Assembly (NCBI GenBank): GCA_943356395.1 | Contig: CALRFC010000008.1 | Coordinates: 1 to 18,132, forward strand | Direction: 5' to 3' | From: Candidatus Nomurabacteria bacterium | GTDB lineage: Bacteria > Patescibacteriota > Minisyncoccia > Phycocordibacterales > UBA9973 | DNA: 18,132 bases | Part shown: positions 1 to 5,238 of the stretch, in pieces | Numbering within the stretch: position 1 is the first letter of the stretch | Layout of the letters: each line of letters starts with the position of its first letter | Translations under genes and position numbers: made by a program | The notes under the pieces: model-generated | Databases searched by the model: none | What the model was told of the DNA's origin: nothing | Seen by the model: only the letters and a program-made list of their open reading frames with translations

Positions 1-137
1 TCGCCATTTTTCGCCACGGCAACGATCGACGGCGTCGTCCGCGCCCCCTCGATATTCTCGATAATCTTCGGCTGTCCGCCTTCGATGATCGCCACTGCAC
101 TATTCGTCGTCCCTAAGTCTATTCCAATGATTTTCAT
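1..137 (-). CDS. dnaK: DnaK (Hsp70) chaperone, N-terminal fragment
   Basis: Only the first 45 codons are inside the window; the gene runs off the left edge. The translation opens MKIIGIDLGTTNSAVAII, the invariant phosphate-1 loop of the Hsp70 nucleotide-binding domain, followed by the ENIEGARTTPSIVA stretch typical of DnaK. DnaK is the ATP-driven cytosolic chaperone that works with GrpE, encoded at 3677-4255 on the same strand. The ATG at 137 is the family's usual start. A possible -10 (TATAAA, 146-151 read on minus) lies 8 bases before the ATG and overlaps the stop codon of the next gene upstream. Normally grpE and dnaK are adjacent; here about 3.5 kb lies between them. Confidence 0.95.
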   Translation of the reverse strand, partial: MKIIGIDLGTTNSAVAIIEGGQPKIIENIEGARTTPSIVAVAKNG

Positions 138-146
138 AAATTTATT

Positions 147-560
147 TTATAGTTTAATGATAAAAGCTAGTGACAGAAAAATAATACCAACTGAAACCGA
201 CGCTAGCGCACCCCGATAAAAAAATAATTCAACTTGAGTAATTATTTTAGGGACCTCTATGCTGGGCTTACCTTCTCGTTGAGCCTTATAAAATTTAGCA
301 AGATAGTAAGAAGTTTTTTCTGAGGTGGTTATTCTGTTCCAAAGAGAGAAAAGTATCCCTAATATTAAAATCACCCATGAGAACTTAAACATCGAGTGGC
401 TATATTCCAGATGAGAAATTAAACTCGAACTAAATATCAGAGCACCTGTGCTAACCAATATAACTAAATTATCAATCTGTTCATTTATCTGAAACTCAAA
501 CTTTTGAAATCTTTCAATCTCTTCGCTACTGCATTGTATTAATTGTTTCTTTTTAAACAT
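147..560 (-). CDS. Hypothetical membrane protein, 137 aa
   Basis: No family recognised. A hydrophilic N-terminus rich in Lys, Glu and Gln (about residues 1-30) is followed by hydrophobic segments at roughly 31-50, 58-75 and 113-136, so two to three membrane helices. A charged loop containing TTSEKTSYYLAKFYKAQREG lies between the second and third. The gene is AT-rich. It follows the 178-aa gene by 19 bases on the same strand and its stop is 9 bases before the dnaK start codon, so the three probably share a transcript. Function is unknown. Confidence 0.7.
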   Translation of the reverse strand: MFKKKQLIQCSSEEIERFQKFEFQINEQIDNLVILVSTGALIFSSSLISHLEYSHSMFKFSWVILILGILFSLWNRITTSEKTSYYLAKFYKAQREGKPSIEVPKIITQVELFFYRGALASVSVGIIFLSLAFIIKL

Positions 561-579
561 AACTTTTTTAAATTAACTT

Positions 580-1116
580 TTAATTATTTATTACCAACGA
601 ACCAACAATCTGATTAAATTCTTGAAGATGTGTGTCATCGTAATTTCCTGAATAGTCGATCACATAACGCTCGCCAACATAATAAATTATTTCGTGGCTA
701 CCTTGTGCTGTAACTTCTGGTGAGTCTTTCGAAAAGTATCTTTCAAATTTTTTTGCAGCAATCGAATTATTTTTTCCAATATACACTGTTGGAAAACTTG
801 CATAACCCACAACATAACTATTCTCATCATGGAGCATTTCTCCTATTCCTATCATAGAACGCGAGCCATCCATGCCCGGATACTCTGGTTTTATTCCGAT
901 CGGGTCAAGAAGTATCCATTTAGTATTTTGACTTTCTTGTTTAATGCTCCATGTTTTAGGATAATCAAAAGATATTTTCTCTGATTTAAATTCTAAAGTA
1001 TCATTATTATTTAGAATTAAACTTTCTCTAGGTCTGTCTATTTTGTTTTGATTAAAAGCAAAAAAACCGACAACTAGCAAAACGACTAAGATGATAAAAG
1101 GTAAAAAAAATTTCAT
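580..1116 (-). CDS. Membrane-anchored hypothetical protein, 178 aa
   Basis: An N-terminal hydrophobic stretch (about residues 4-21, FLPFIILVVLLVVGFFAF) looks like an uncleaved signal anchor. The rest is soluble and would face outward. The segment around SFDYPKTWSI followed by several beta-strand-like stretches resembles the PsbP-like fold seen in many small bacterial surface proteins, but this is a weak resemblance only. The ATG at 1116 is well placed: a TATAAT box ends 6 bases upstream and a TTGCAA -35 lies 16 bases further, which implies an mRNA starting at or near the ATG. It is divergent from the PaaX-like regulator and shares the operator-like repeats between them. Confidence 0.75.
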   Translation of the reverse strand: MKFFLPFIILVVLLVVGFFAFNQNKIDRPRESLILNNNDTLEFKSEKISFDYPKTWSIKQESQNTKWILLDPIGIKPEYPGMDGSRSMIGIGEMLHDENSYVVGYASFPTVYIGKNNSIAAKKFERYFSKDSPEVTAQGSHEIIYYVGERYVIDYSGNYDDTHLQEFNQIVGSLVINN

Positions 1117-1122
1117 GGCTTT

Positions 1123-1150
1123 ATTATAATTGTGGAAAACTATTTTGCAA
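1123..1150 (-). promoter_or_regulatory. Promoter of the 178-aa gene, leaderless type
   Basis: On the minus strand: -35 TTGCAA (1145-1150), 16-base spacer, -10 TATAAT (1123-1128), then only 6 bases to the ATG at 1116. Transcription is expected to start at or very near the ATG. Confidence 0.75.
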
Positions 1151-1201
1151 GTATTTCGTGGTCGCGGAATACTTGTATAATCCTAATATACTTGATAGGA
1201 T
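1148..1201. promoter_or_regulatory. Divergent promoter region with repeated operator-like half-sites
   Basis: CAAGTATT (1148-1155) and AATACTTG (1168-1175) form a perfect 8-bp inverted repeat separated by 12 bases. A third half-site, ATACTTG, lies at 1188-1194. A second inverted repeat, ATCCTA/TAGGAT, spans 1180-1201. A plus-strand -10 TATAAT (1176-1181) is embedded, 40 bases before the regulator's ATG at 1222. The sites overlap the -35 of the divergent gene. This layout suits autorepression by the regulator plus control of the divergent genes; the regulator's binding is inferred, not shown. Confidence 0.55.
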
Positions 1202-1221
1202 ATCGGTGTGTCAAGAGTTTT

Positions 1222-1752
1222 ATGGCGAAACAAGACTTCTCCAAGAAAATACTGAAGATTTTGGGTGAAAAGCCTGCTATTTCCCTGCCCGAATTACAAA
1301 GCAAGGCGGGCCTGCCGGATGGCGGCAAGAACACCAAATACGCCATCACCCGCTCCCTGAAAGGCCTCAAGGACGCAGGACTGATTGAAAGCGTGCACTC
1401 CGGCCAGAACGATTACGCCCGCCTGACCAAAATGGGCCGTGTCAAAGCTAGCAGCCAGAAGCTAGACGCTGAGAGCTCTCTCCTGAATCCGTCGTGGGAC
1501 GGCAAATGGCGCATCATTCTCCTCGATCTGCCCGAGAGCCGAAAAGCCGAGCGCGAAAGTCTCCGCTACCTCTTGAAGAAAGCCGGCTTCGTGTGCTTGA
1601 AAAACGCTGTTTGGATATCACCATATCCGTTTGAATATCTCTTCCAAAATATAAAAACTGATTTAGGTCTGTCTACTGAAATGATCATTATCACAACGAG
1701 TGATCTTGATAAAAATACAGAAAAATCTTTTTTCGCCTATTTCAAAAAATAG
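1222..1752 (+). CDS. PaaX-like transcriptional regulator: winged helix + Cas2-like domain
   Basis: 176 aa from the ATG at 1222; longer upstream starts would run through the promoter region. Residues 8-72 form a winged-helix DNA-binding domain (ILKILGEKPAISLPELQ, then YAITRSLKGLKDAGLI and a wing ending LTKMG). After a linker at about 74-90, residues 94-176 match the Cas2-like ferredoxin fold found in PaaX-type repressors: DGKWRIILLDLPESRK keeps the strand-1 Asp (D102), then LKKAGFVCLKNAVWISPYP. There is no CRISPR array or other cas gene, so a transcriptional rather than CRISPR role is most likely. The linker is encoded by a heptanucleotide repeat array. From about nucleotide 1600 the DNA turns abruptly AT-rich, and a second homologous C-terminus lies downstream (1805-1885), so the gene appears chimeric. 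Confidence 0.85.
   Translation: MAKQDFSKKILKILGEKPAISLPELQSKAGLPDGGKNTKYAITRSLKGLKDAGLIESVHSGQNDYARLTKMGRVKASSQKLDAESSLLNPSWDGKWRIILLDLPESRKAERESLRYLLKKAGFVCLKNAVWISPYPFEYLFQNIKTDLGLSTEMIIITTSDLDKNTEKSFFAYFKK
1444..1478 (+). repeat. Heptanucleotide array, five units, in the regulator linker
   Basis: Five consecutive 7-base units of pattern NNNGCTA (first unit AAAGCTA, third GAAGCTA). Positions 4-5 (GC) are constant in all five. The array encodes the linker KASSQKLDAES between the winged helix and the Cas2-like domain. Similar arrays occur at 14956, 16921 and 17287. Confidence 0.65.
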
Positions 1753-1760
1753 TAGCGTGT

Positions 1761-1818
1761 ACCTGCCCCGTAGTGAGCCGAGCGCGCGCTCGGCGCGAGG
1801 ATCTACTACTGGGGTGGT
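1761..1818. repeat. GC-rich palindromic element after the regulator stop codon
   Basis: An 18-bp perfect palindrome (1777-1794, GCCGAGCG-CG-CGCTCGGC) is nested in outer arms 1761-1774 and 1805-1818 that pair at 11 of 14 positions. There is no T-run on either strand, so it is not an ordinary terminator. It separates the live 3' end of the regulator from the relic 3' end. Confidence 0.6.
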
Positions 1819-1885
1819 TATCATCGCCACCGAAAGTCTCGACGAAACCAGCGAAAAAGAATTCTTGACAAATTTTGGGAAATAA
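1805..1885 (+). pseudogene. Relic alternative 3' end of the Cas2-like regulator
   Basis: Read in a different frame from the live gene, this stretch encodes TTGVVIIATESLDETSEKEF followed by LTNFGK and a TAA stop. It aligns with the live C-terminus (STEMIIITTSDLDKNTEKSF then FAYFKK): the same beta-strand + ESLDE/SDLDK + EKxF pattern. It has no start of its own and its GC-richer base use resembles the 5' part of the live gene. It is most simply the displaced original 3' end. The last codons lie in the 41-bp direct repeat. Confidence 0.7.
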
Positions 1886-1890
1886 AAAAA
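1850..1890. repeat. 41-bp direct repeat, copy A
   Basis: Runs from AGCGAAAAAGAATTCTTG through AAATTTTGGGAAATAAAAAAA and matches 3276-3316 with one mismatch (A/G at position 19). Copy A contains the last codons and stop of the relic regulator end. Confidence 0.9.
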
Positions 1891-1910
1891 CCCGCCTCAA
1901 TCGAAGCGGG
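1884..1910 (-). terminator. Rho-independent terminator of the HE-repeat gene
   Basis: On minus, CCCGCTTC pairs with GAGGCGGG around a 4-base loop (1891-1910) and is followed by seven Ts. The hairpin overlaps the stop codon at 1897. The hairpin belongs to the island while the T-run comes from direct-repeat copy A. Confidence 0.8.
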
Positions 1911-2772
1911 TCTTGCTTTCTCTGATTTCCTCGATATACATTGTAAGCGCTTTTTCAACAACCTCTCTGAAATGGCAAGCGCGTATTCCAATGTCATATC
2001 TTGATTTCGGAAACTTTTTATCGCTCTTTTCCAAGAGATCTTTTCTGGCAGGAATTTTACCCTTAGAAATGAACTCCGTTTTGATAAAGGAACTGATCTG
2101 ACCACGGAGATCTTGATCGATTAGAACAATCTTCCCTTGATACATGCAGGATCTGGGTAAAGATAAAACGTCTTTACCTGCTTTTTCAATTAAGCATGCC
2201 TCTGTCTTAAAACGTTTCATAAAAGTGCTCCAAGAACAGATTGATTTCGATTTCCTAAAATCGTTCCGGTGAGGAATCCTCCCAAGATTAAGCGCCAGCT
2301 TTCTATATTGCTTTAAAAGTTGCTCATCTGAGTAAGCCACTCCTCGTCCTTGCCTTTTTTTTGGTTTGAATTTAGCAGAATCAAGTTTGGTGATTTCAAT
2401 AAAACCTCGGAAAGAGCACCGGAAGCGTTTTGTTATGTGATAAACTGACACAAAGAAACCTTCCTTAACCTCTCTAGCTGTCGGGATATGACCTATTTTT
2501 TCAGCAAACTCTCGAAAGCGATCAATGATCTCTTGCCTCTTCACTTTTATGTAATCCGCTACTGGTATTTTGACAATATCAAAATCGATTGATTGAATTG
2601 CTTTGCCAAAGGATCCGAAAATGCTGCCAACAGAGTTGTTGAATCTGGATGGTTTTCCTTTTTTATAGAAATCACTTGCTCGTGGGGTTCTTTTAAGTTC
2701 GATTCCTTTTTCGCGAAGAATTTTTAGAATATCTTCTTTCTCGAAAAAGCGTTTCCTCGTTTTGGGTTTCAT
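1897..2772 (-). CDS. Homing-endonuclease-associated repeat protein (no nuclease domain seen)
   Basis: 291 aa from the ATG at 2772. A GTG at 2844 would extend the frame but lies upstream of the predicted promoter, so it is rejected. The protein is basic and made of four copies of a ~50-residue module of the HNH/homing-endonuclease-associated repeat type: about 11-62, 78-130, 147-198 and 221-275. The module shows as R-x-x-A-x-x-x-G-x-I-P-x-x-x-x-(F/V), best seen in FREFAEKIGHIPTAREV and YRKLALNLGRIPHRNDF, followed by a WSTFMKRF-like helix. These modules are thought to bind DNA. No HNH, GIY-YIG or LAGLIDADG motif is visible, so this is either a DNA-binding protein or a nuclease remnant. It ends in its own terminator and its promoter carries an inverted repeat. 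Confidence 0.75.
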   Translation of the reverse strand: MKPKTRKRFFEKEDILKILREKGIELKRTPRASDFYKKGKPSRFNNSVGSIFGSFGKAIQSIDFDIVKIPVADYIKVKRQEIIDRFREFAEKIGHIPTAREVKEGFFVSVYHITKRFRCSFRGFIEITKLDSAKFKPKKRQGRGVAYSDEQLLKQYRKLALNLGRIPHRNDFRKSKSICSWSTFMKRFKTEACLIEKAGKDVLSLPRSCMYQGKIVLIDQDLRGQISSFIKTEFISKGKIPARKDLLEKSDKKFPKSRYDIGIRACHFREVVEKALTMYIEEIRESKTRFD

Positions 2773-2796
2773 AATATTGGTTTTTTGTGAAAGAAA

Positions 2797-2837
2797 AAAT
2801 TCCTGTTGAATAATACAGGAATTTAAGGAAATGTAAA
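2797..2837 (-). promoter_or_regulatory. Promoter and inverted-repeat operator of the HE-repeat gene
   Basis: On minus: -35 TTTACA (2832-2837), 16-base spacer, -10 TATTAT (2810-2815). A perfect 10-bp inverted repeat (AAATTCCTGT at 2797-2806, ACAGGAATTT at 2815-2824) covers the -10 and start region, as an autoregulatory operator would. Expected start near 2803 gives a leader of about 30 bases to the ATG at 2772. Confidence 0.55.
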
Positions 2838-2859
2838 GGCCCACATGGTTTAGTCGTTT

Positions 2860-3249
2860 TTACAACCCTCTGTTTGGGGAAATAAAATAGCAGAAACTTA
2901 AAGCCAAACCGAAAACGATATGCCCAACGAGACTGGCGAGAAAGAAAAGTGAGTCAAAATCTGAAGAAAAGATGAAAAAGGCAGAAGGAATGAAAATTAT
3001 TATTCCAAACACAAAACCGAAAGTGAAAATGCTGTTGCGGAATTTTCTGCGAGCCAAGAGAAATATATAGGCAAAGAAAATACCTATTAGAAAATGTAGT
3101 CCCCACCCAAGAACAACTGGTCCGTGCACTGCACGCGCGAGCGTGACCCACACCGGTAGACGCGAAATTCCGATGTGCGGCATAAGCGCGATGAGTATCG
3201 AAAAAATCGCAGTTGCAAAAATTCCAGAAATGATTGAGGTTTTAATCAT
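2860..3249 (-). CDS. Small four-helix membrane protein, 129 aa
   Basis: Four hydrophobic segments at about 7-26, 45-65, 71-93 and 100-124 with short loops, and a conserved-looking VHGPVVLGWGLHF and GHIVFGLAL. The arrangement resembles the small DUF6789/YagU-like membrane families, but I cannot assign it firmly. A -10-like TAGAAT (3256-3261 on minus) stands 6 bases before the ATG, predicting a leaderless message. It lies upstream of the HE-repeat gene on the same strand, inside the direct-repeat-bounded island, so the two may have arrived together. Confidence 0.7.
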   Translation of the reverse strand: MIKTSIISGIFATAIFSILIALMPHIGISRLPVWVTLARAVHGPVVLGWGLHFLIGIFFAYIFLLARRKFRNSIFTFGFVFGIIIFIPSAFFIFSSDFDSLFFLASLVGHIVFGLALSFCYFISPNRGL

Positions 3250-3275
3250 GCCTAAATTCTAACATAGGATAAAAA

Positions 3276-3316
3276 AGCGAAAAAGAATTCTTGGCAAATT
3301 TTGGGAAATAAAAAAA
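3276..3316. repeat. 41-bp direct repeat, copy B
   Basis: Second copy of the repeat at 1850-1890, 40 of 41 positions identical. It is intergenic here, between the start of the 129-aa gene and the end of the 112-aa gene. Confidence 0.9.
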
Positions 3317-3321
3317 ATTAT

Positions 3322-3660
3322 CTAAATTAAAATTAAATCATAAGCTCCTAGAGTTTTGATTGCTTCTGATTTTATAAAATGAGCAACTAATTCTTGACTG
3401 GTCATTTTATTTGTCTTTTTACTTTTTATAAAATATCTTGAATTGATTATCGACTTTAAATCATCTATATTTTCAACCGTGAAAGTATTTGTTGCTTCGA
3501 AAACAAAAACTGAAGCATAGCCCAAGGATACTTGGTATATTTCTTTTTCTATGCCCAAAGGATGAATGTCAAGATCTGCTTGATCGTATCTACTTGCAAT
3601 CAGTTTTGCAATTTTCCTACCAATTTCTTCGCAATATAATTCTATTGTTTCAGTTTTCAT
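3322..3660 (-). CDS. Hypothetical protein, 112 aa
   Basis: No family recognised. AT-rich, soluble, with a helical start (ETIELYCEEIGRKIAKLIAS), a strand-rich middle (YQVSLGYASVFVFEA) and a helical end (TSQELVAHFIKSEAIKTLG). The ATG at 3660 is 16 bases after the grpE stop on the same strand, so it is probably the last gene of the grpE transcript. Its base composition resembles the accessory genes to its left more than grpE. Confidence 0.6.
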   Translation of the reverse strand: MKTETIELYCEEIGRKIAKLIASRYDQADLDIHPLGIEKEIYQVSLGYASVFVFEATNTFTVENIDDLKSIINSRYFIKSKKTNKMTSQELVAHFIKSEAIKTLGAYDLILI

Positions 3661-3676
3661 GCTGCAAATTCAATAA

Positions 3677-4255
3677 TTATCCCTTAATTTCAAACACCTT
3701 CACTCGTACCGGACGAAGGATACGGTCGCTGATGCGATAGCCTTGTTGGATTATGGACGCGATCGTGTGGTCTTGGGAGGCGTCGGTGGTGGGGAGGGTA
3801 ACGATTGCTTCGTGGAGCGTGGCGTCGAGAGAGTCGCCGATTTTCGCGTCGATGGGGGTAACACCATTTTCGGCCAAGACTTTCAGGAGCTGTTGATGAA
3901 TATATTCCACGCCCATGCGCCAGTTCTTCTCGACTTTCTCCCATGCCTCTTTGTTCGAGAATGCGAGGTCGTAGGCATCGAGGACGGGCAAGAGCTCTTC
4001 GGCAAACTGCTCGCGGGCGATGTCTTTCATACGCGAGAGCCGCGCTGTCTCGTCTTTCTTGAAATTGATGAAGTCCGCTCGCTCGCGCTGAAGCGCCGTC
4101 AAATACTCGGCTTCTTTGGCCTTGGCGTCTTTCAACTCTCCGCGGAGCTTCTTGATCTTGTCTTTTGAGAAAGCCTCGCCTTCTCCTTCGACTGTCTCCT
4201 CAAAGACAACATCATCCTCTCCGGCATCATTTTTTATTTCATCATCAGATTTCAT
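3677..4255 (-). CDS. grpE: GrpE, nucleotide exchange factor for DnaK
   Basis: 192 aa, normal length. GrpE is the dimeric cytosolic factor that releases ADP from DnaK. An acidic disordered N-terminus (1-30) leads into the long helical pairing region (about 32-95, with the typical LTALQRERADFINFKK). The C-terminal beta-domain shows the family signature: GVTPIDAKIGDSLDATLHEA, then QGYRISDRILRPVRVKVF near the end. The partner dnaK starts at 137 on the same strand, but 3.5 kb of accessory DNA intervenes. The hicA stop is 24 bases upstream, so read-through from the hicBA transcript is possible. Confidence 0.96.
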   Translation of the reverse strand: MKSDDEIKNDAGEDDVVFEETVEGEGEAFSKDKIKKLRGELKDAKAKEAEYLTALQRERADFINFKKDETARLSRMKDIAREQFAEELLPVLDAYDLAFSNKEAWEKVEKNWRMGVEYIHQQLLKVLAENGVTPIDAKIGDSLDATLHEAIVTLPTTDASQDHTIASIIQQGYRISDRILRPVRVKVFEIKG

Positions 4256-4279
4256 GTATATCTCAGAAAAAATATATTT

Positions 4280-4510
4280 TTAATCAAAAAACTTTTTAAT
4301 TTCTTCTTCCGATAATTCCGATTGAACTATTATGGATTTCAAAGTTTTTGGCGCGAGAATCTTTCCGTGATATGGTACAACAACACGCAAGTGCTTTTTA
4401 AATGGATGGTGGAGCTGGACATGGCTTCCTCTCGTGTGATGCACAAAAAATCCCGACTGCTCTAAAATCCTCAAAGCTTGTTTTGCGGTCAGTCGTTTCA
4501 GGCGAGGCAT
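4280..4510 (-). CDS. hicA: HicA-type mRNA interferase toxin
   Basis: 76 aa with the double-stranded-RNA-binding-like HicA/YcfA fold: LTAKQALRILEQSGFFV, the catalytic-His motif TRGSHVQLHHP (His in GSH), VVVPYHGK and the closing KTLKSIIVQSELSEEE helix. HicA toxins cut mRNA in the cytosol until bound by HicB. It begins 4 bases after the hicB stop, so the two are translationally linked. The order here is hicB then hicA, the reverse of the more common hicA-hicB. Known residues are intact, so it is predicted active. Confidence 0.88.
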   Translation of the reverse strand: MPRLKRLTAKQALRILEQSGFFVHHTRGSHVQLHHPFKKHLRVVVPYHGKILAPKTLKSIIVQSELSEEEIKKFFD

Positions 4511-4514
4511 GACA

Positions 4515-4748
4515 TTATATCGAGACCGAGAGTCGCATGCTTGCGATATCTCCTTCTATCGGGAATTTTTTTCTTTCAGCTTTGAATCCGTACAAATAGC
4601 AGGAAATCGCTTCGACTGCATTTTTCGAAGCTTCATCCAGATTCTTGCCTTCTGTCACGAGTCCAGAGAGAGATGGAACGGTTACGGTATAACCTTTGTG
4701 TTCGTTTTTCTCGAATACTGCCGTGTAATTGTAGATCTGTTTTCTCAT
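4515..4748 (-). CDS. hicB: HicB-type antitoxin
   Basis: 77 aa from the ATG at 4748. The frame extends to a TTG at 4784, but that codon is part of the -35 box, so the ATG is preferred. The sequence shows the partial RNase H fold of HicB: YNYTAVFEKNEHKGYTVTVPSLSGLVTEGKNLDEASKNAVEAI. No C-terminal helix-turn-helix or ribbon-helix-helix DNA-binding domain is present, so it probably neutralises HicA by direct contact, and autoregulation is not obvious. TATAAT ends 7 bases before the ATG. Confidence 0.87.
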   Translation of the reverse strand: MRKQIYNYTAVFEKNEHKGYTVTVPSLSGLVTEGKNLDEASKNAVEAISCYLYGFKAERKKFPIEGDIASMRLSVSI

Positions 4749-4755
4749 GCCACCT

Positions 4756-4784
4756 ATTATACAACAAGCAAAAATGTAGCGCAA
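4756..4784 (-). promoter_or_regulatory. Promoter of hicBA, leaderless type
   Basis: On minus: -35 TTGCGC (4779-4784), exactly 17 bases, -10 TATAAT (4756-4761), then 7 bases (AGGTGGC) to the ATG. The AGGTGG would look like a ribosome-binding site, but the expected transcription start is at or inside it. Confidence 0.75.
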
Positions 4785-5087
4785 TTATCTCTGCATCAAA
4801 TGCATCAGTGGCTCAAGTGCGTCCTTGTGCTTGGCGATTTCGGATTTGTACTTGCCCATGACCATCACGGAAGCGTACATTTCGTTCATGCCGGATTTTT
4901 TCTTTTCTTCGATTTCGGATTGGATTTTTTTCATCAAGTCCGAAACCTCTTTATTCGCATTGAGCGATTTCAGAGATTCGGCAAGCTCCGGATTCTTGTC
5001 GAGTTCGTCCGCAATCCGCTCGGCATCCGCGCCTTTCATTCCCTTCAATCGCAAAGCCTGTTTAGTTATGAATTTCTTGAATCCCAT
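4785..5087 (-). CDS. Small helical hypothetical protein, 100 aa
   Basis: Starts MGFKKFITKQALRLKGMKG, then long charged amphipathic helices (DAERIADELDKNPELAESLK, VSDLMKKIQSEIEEKKKSG) and ends MHLMQR. No family assigned; the composition is that of a soluble helical protein. The frame is open to 5432 upstream, but a TATAGT -10 (5097-5102 on minus) 9 bases before the ATG at 5087, with a possible TTGCGA -35 16 bases further, fixes this start. The stop codon abuts the hicB -35. Confidence 0.72.
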   Translation of the reverse strand: MGFKKFITKQALRLKGMKGADAERIADELDKNPELAESLKSLNANKEVSDLMKKIQSEIEEKKKSGMNEMYASVMVMGKYKSEIAKHKDALEPLMHLMQR

Positions 5088-5181
5088 AGTGGTATGACTA
5101 TAGCAGAAAAAGTATTTTTCGCAAAAAATGTTGAAAAATAAGGGTATTGAGCGCACGGTAAACAGATTTAATCTAATAGAC

Positions 5182-5210
5182 TTGACAAAAAAGGAATATA
5201 TATATATACT
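5182..5210 (+). promoter_or_regulatory. Near-consensus promoter of the ParB-like gene
   Basis: TTGACA (5182-5187), 17 bases including an (AT)n run, TATACT (5205-5210). Expected start about 5217, giving a leader of about 22 bases to the ATG at 5239. It excludes the upstream ATG at 5128. Confidence 0.85.
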
Positions 5211-5238
5211 CGCTTCAAACAAATTTTTAAAAACAATA

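Larger units (their letters stand above)
1850..3316. mobile_element. Putative inserted island bounded by 41-bp direct repeats
   Basis: About 1.4 kb between the two direct-repeat copies carries a homing-endonuclease-associated-repeat protein and a small membrane protein, both on minus. Copy A is contiguous with protein-coding sequence (the relic 3' end), while copy B lies in intergenic DNA, which is what insertion at a gene 3' end with duplication of the target or att core would leave. No integrase, transposase or complete nuclease is present, so the mobilising enzyme is unknown. A simple tandem duplication followed by rearrangement is an alternative. Confidence 0.4.

Noticed and set aside
1222..1752. 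Possible CRISPR-Cas locus because of the Cas2-like domain
   Set aside because: The domain is fused to a winged helix as in PaaX regulators, and there is no repeat-spacer array or other cas gene in the window.
2773..2844. GTG-started extension of the HE-repeat protein
   Set aside because: It is upstream of the predicted -10 box and codes across the operator hairpin.
5128..5238. Longer N-terminus for the ParB-like protein
   Set aside because: A near-consensus promoter (5182-5210) lies inside this stretch, so the message starts after the upstream ATG.
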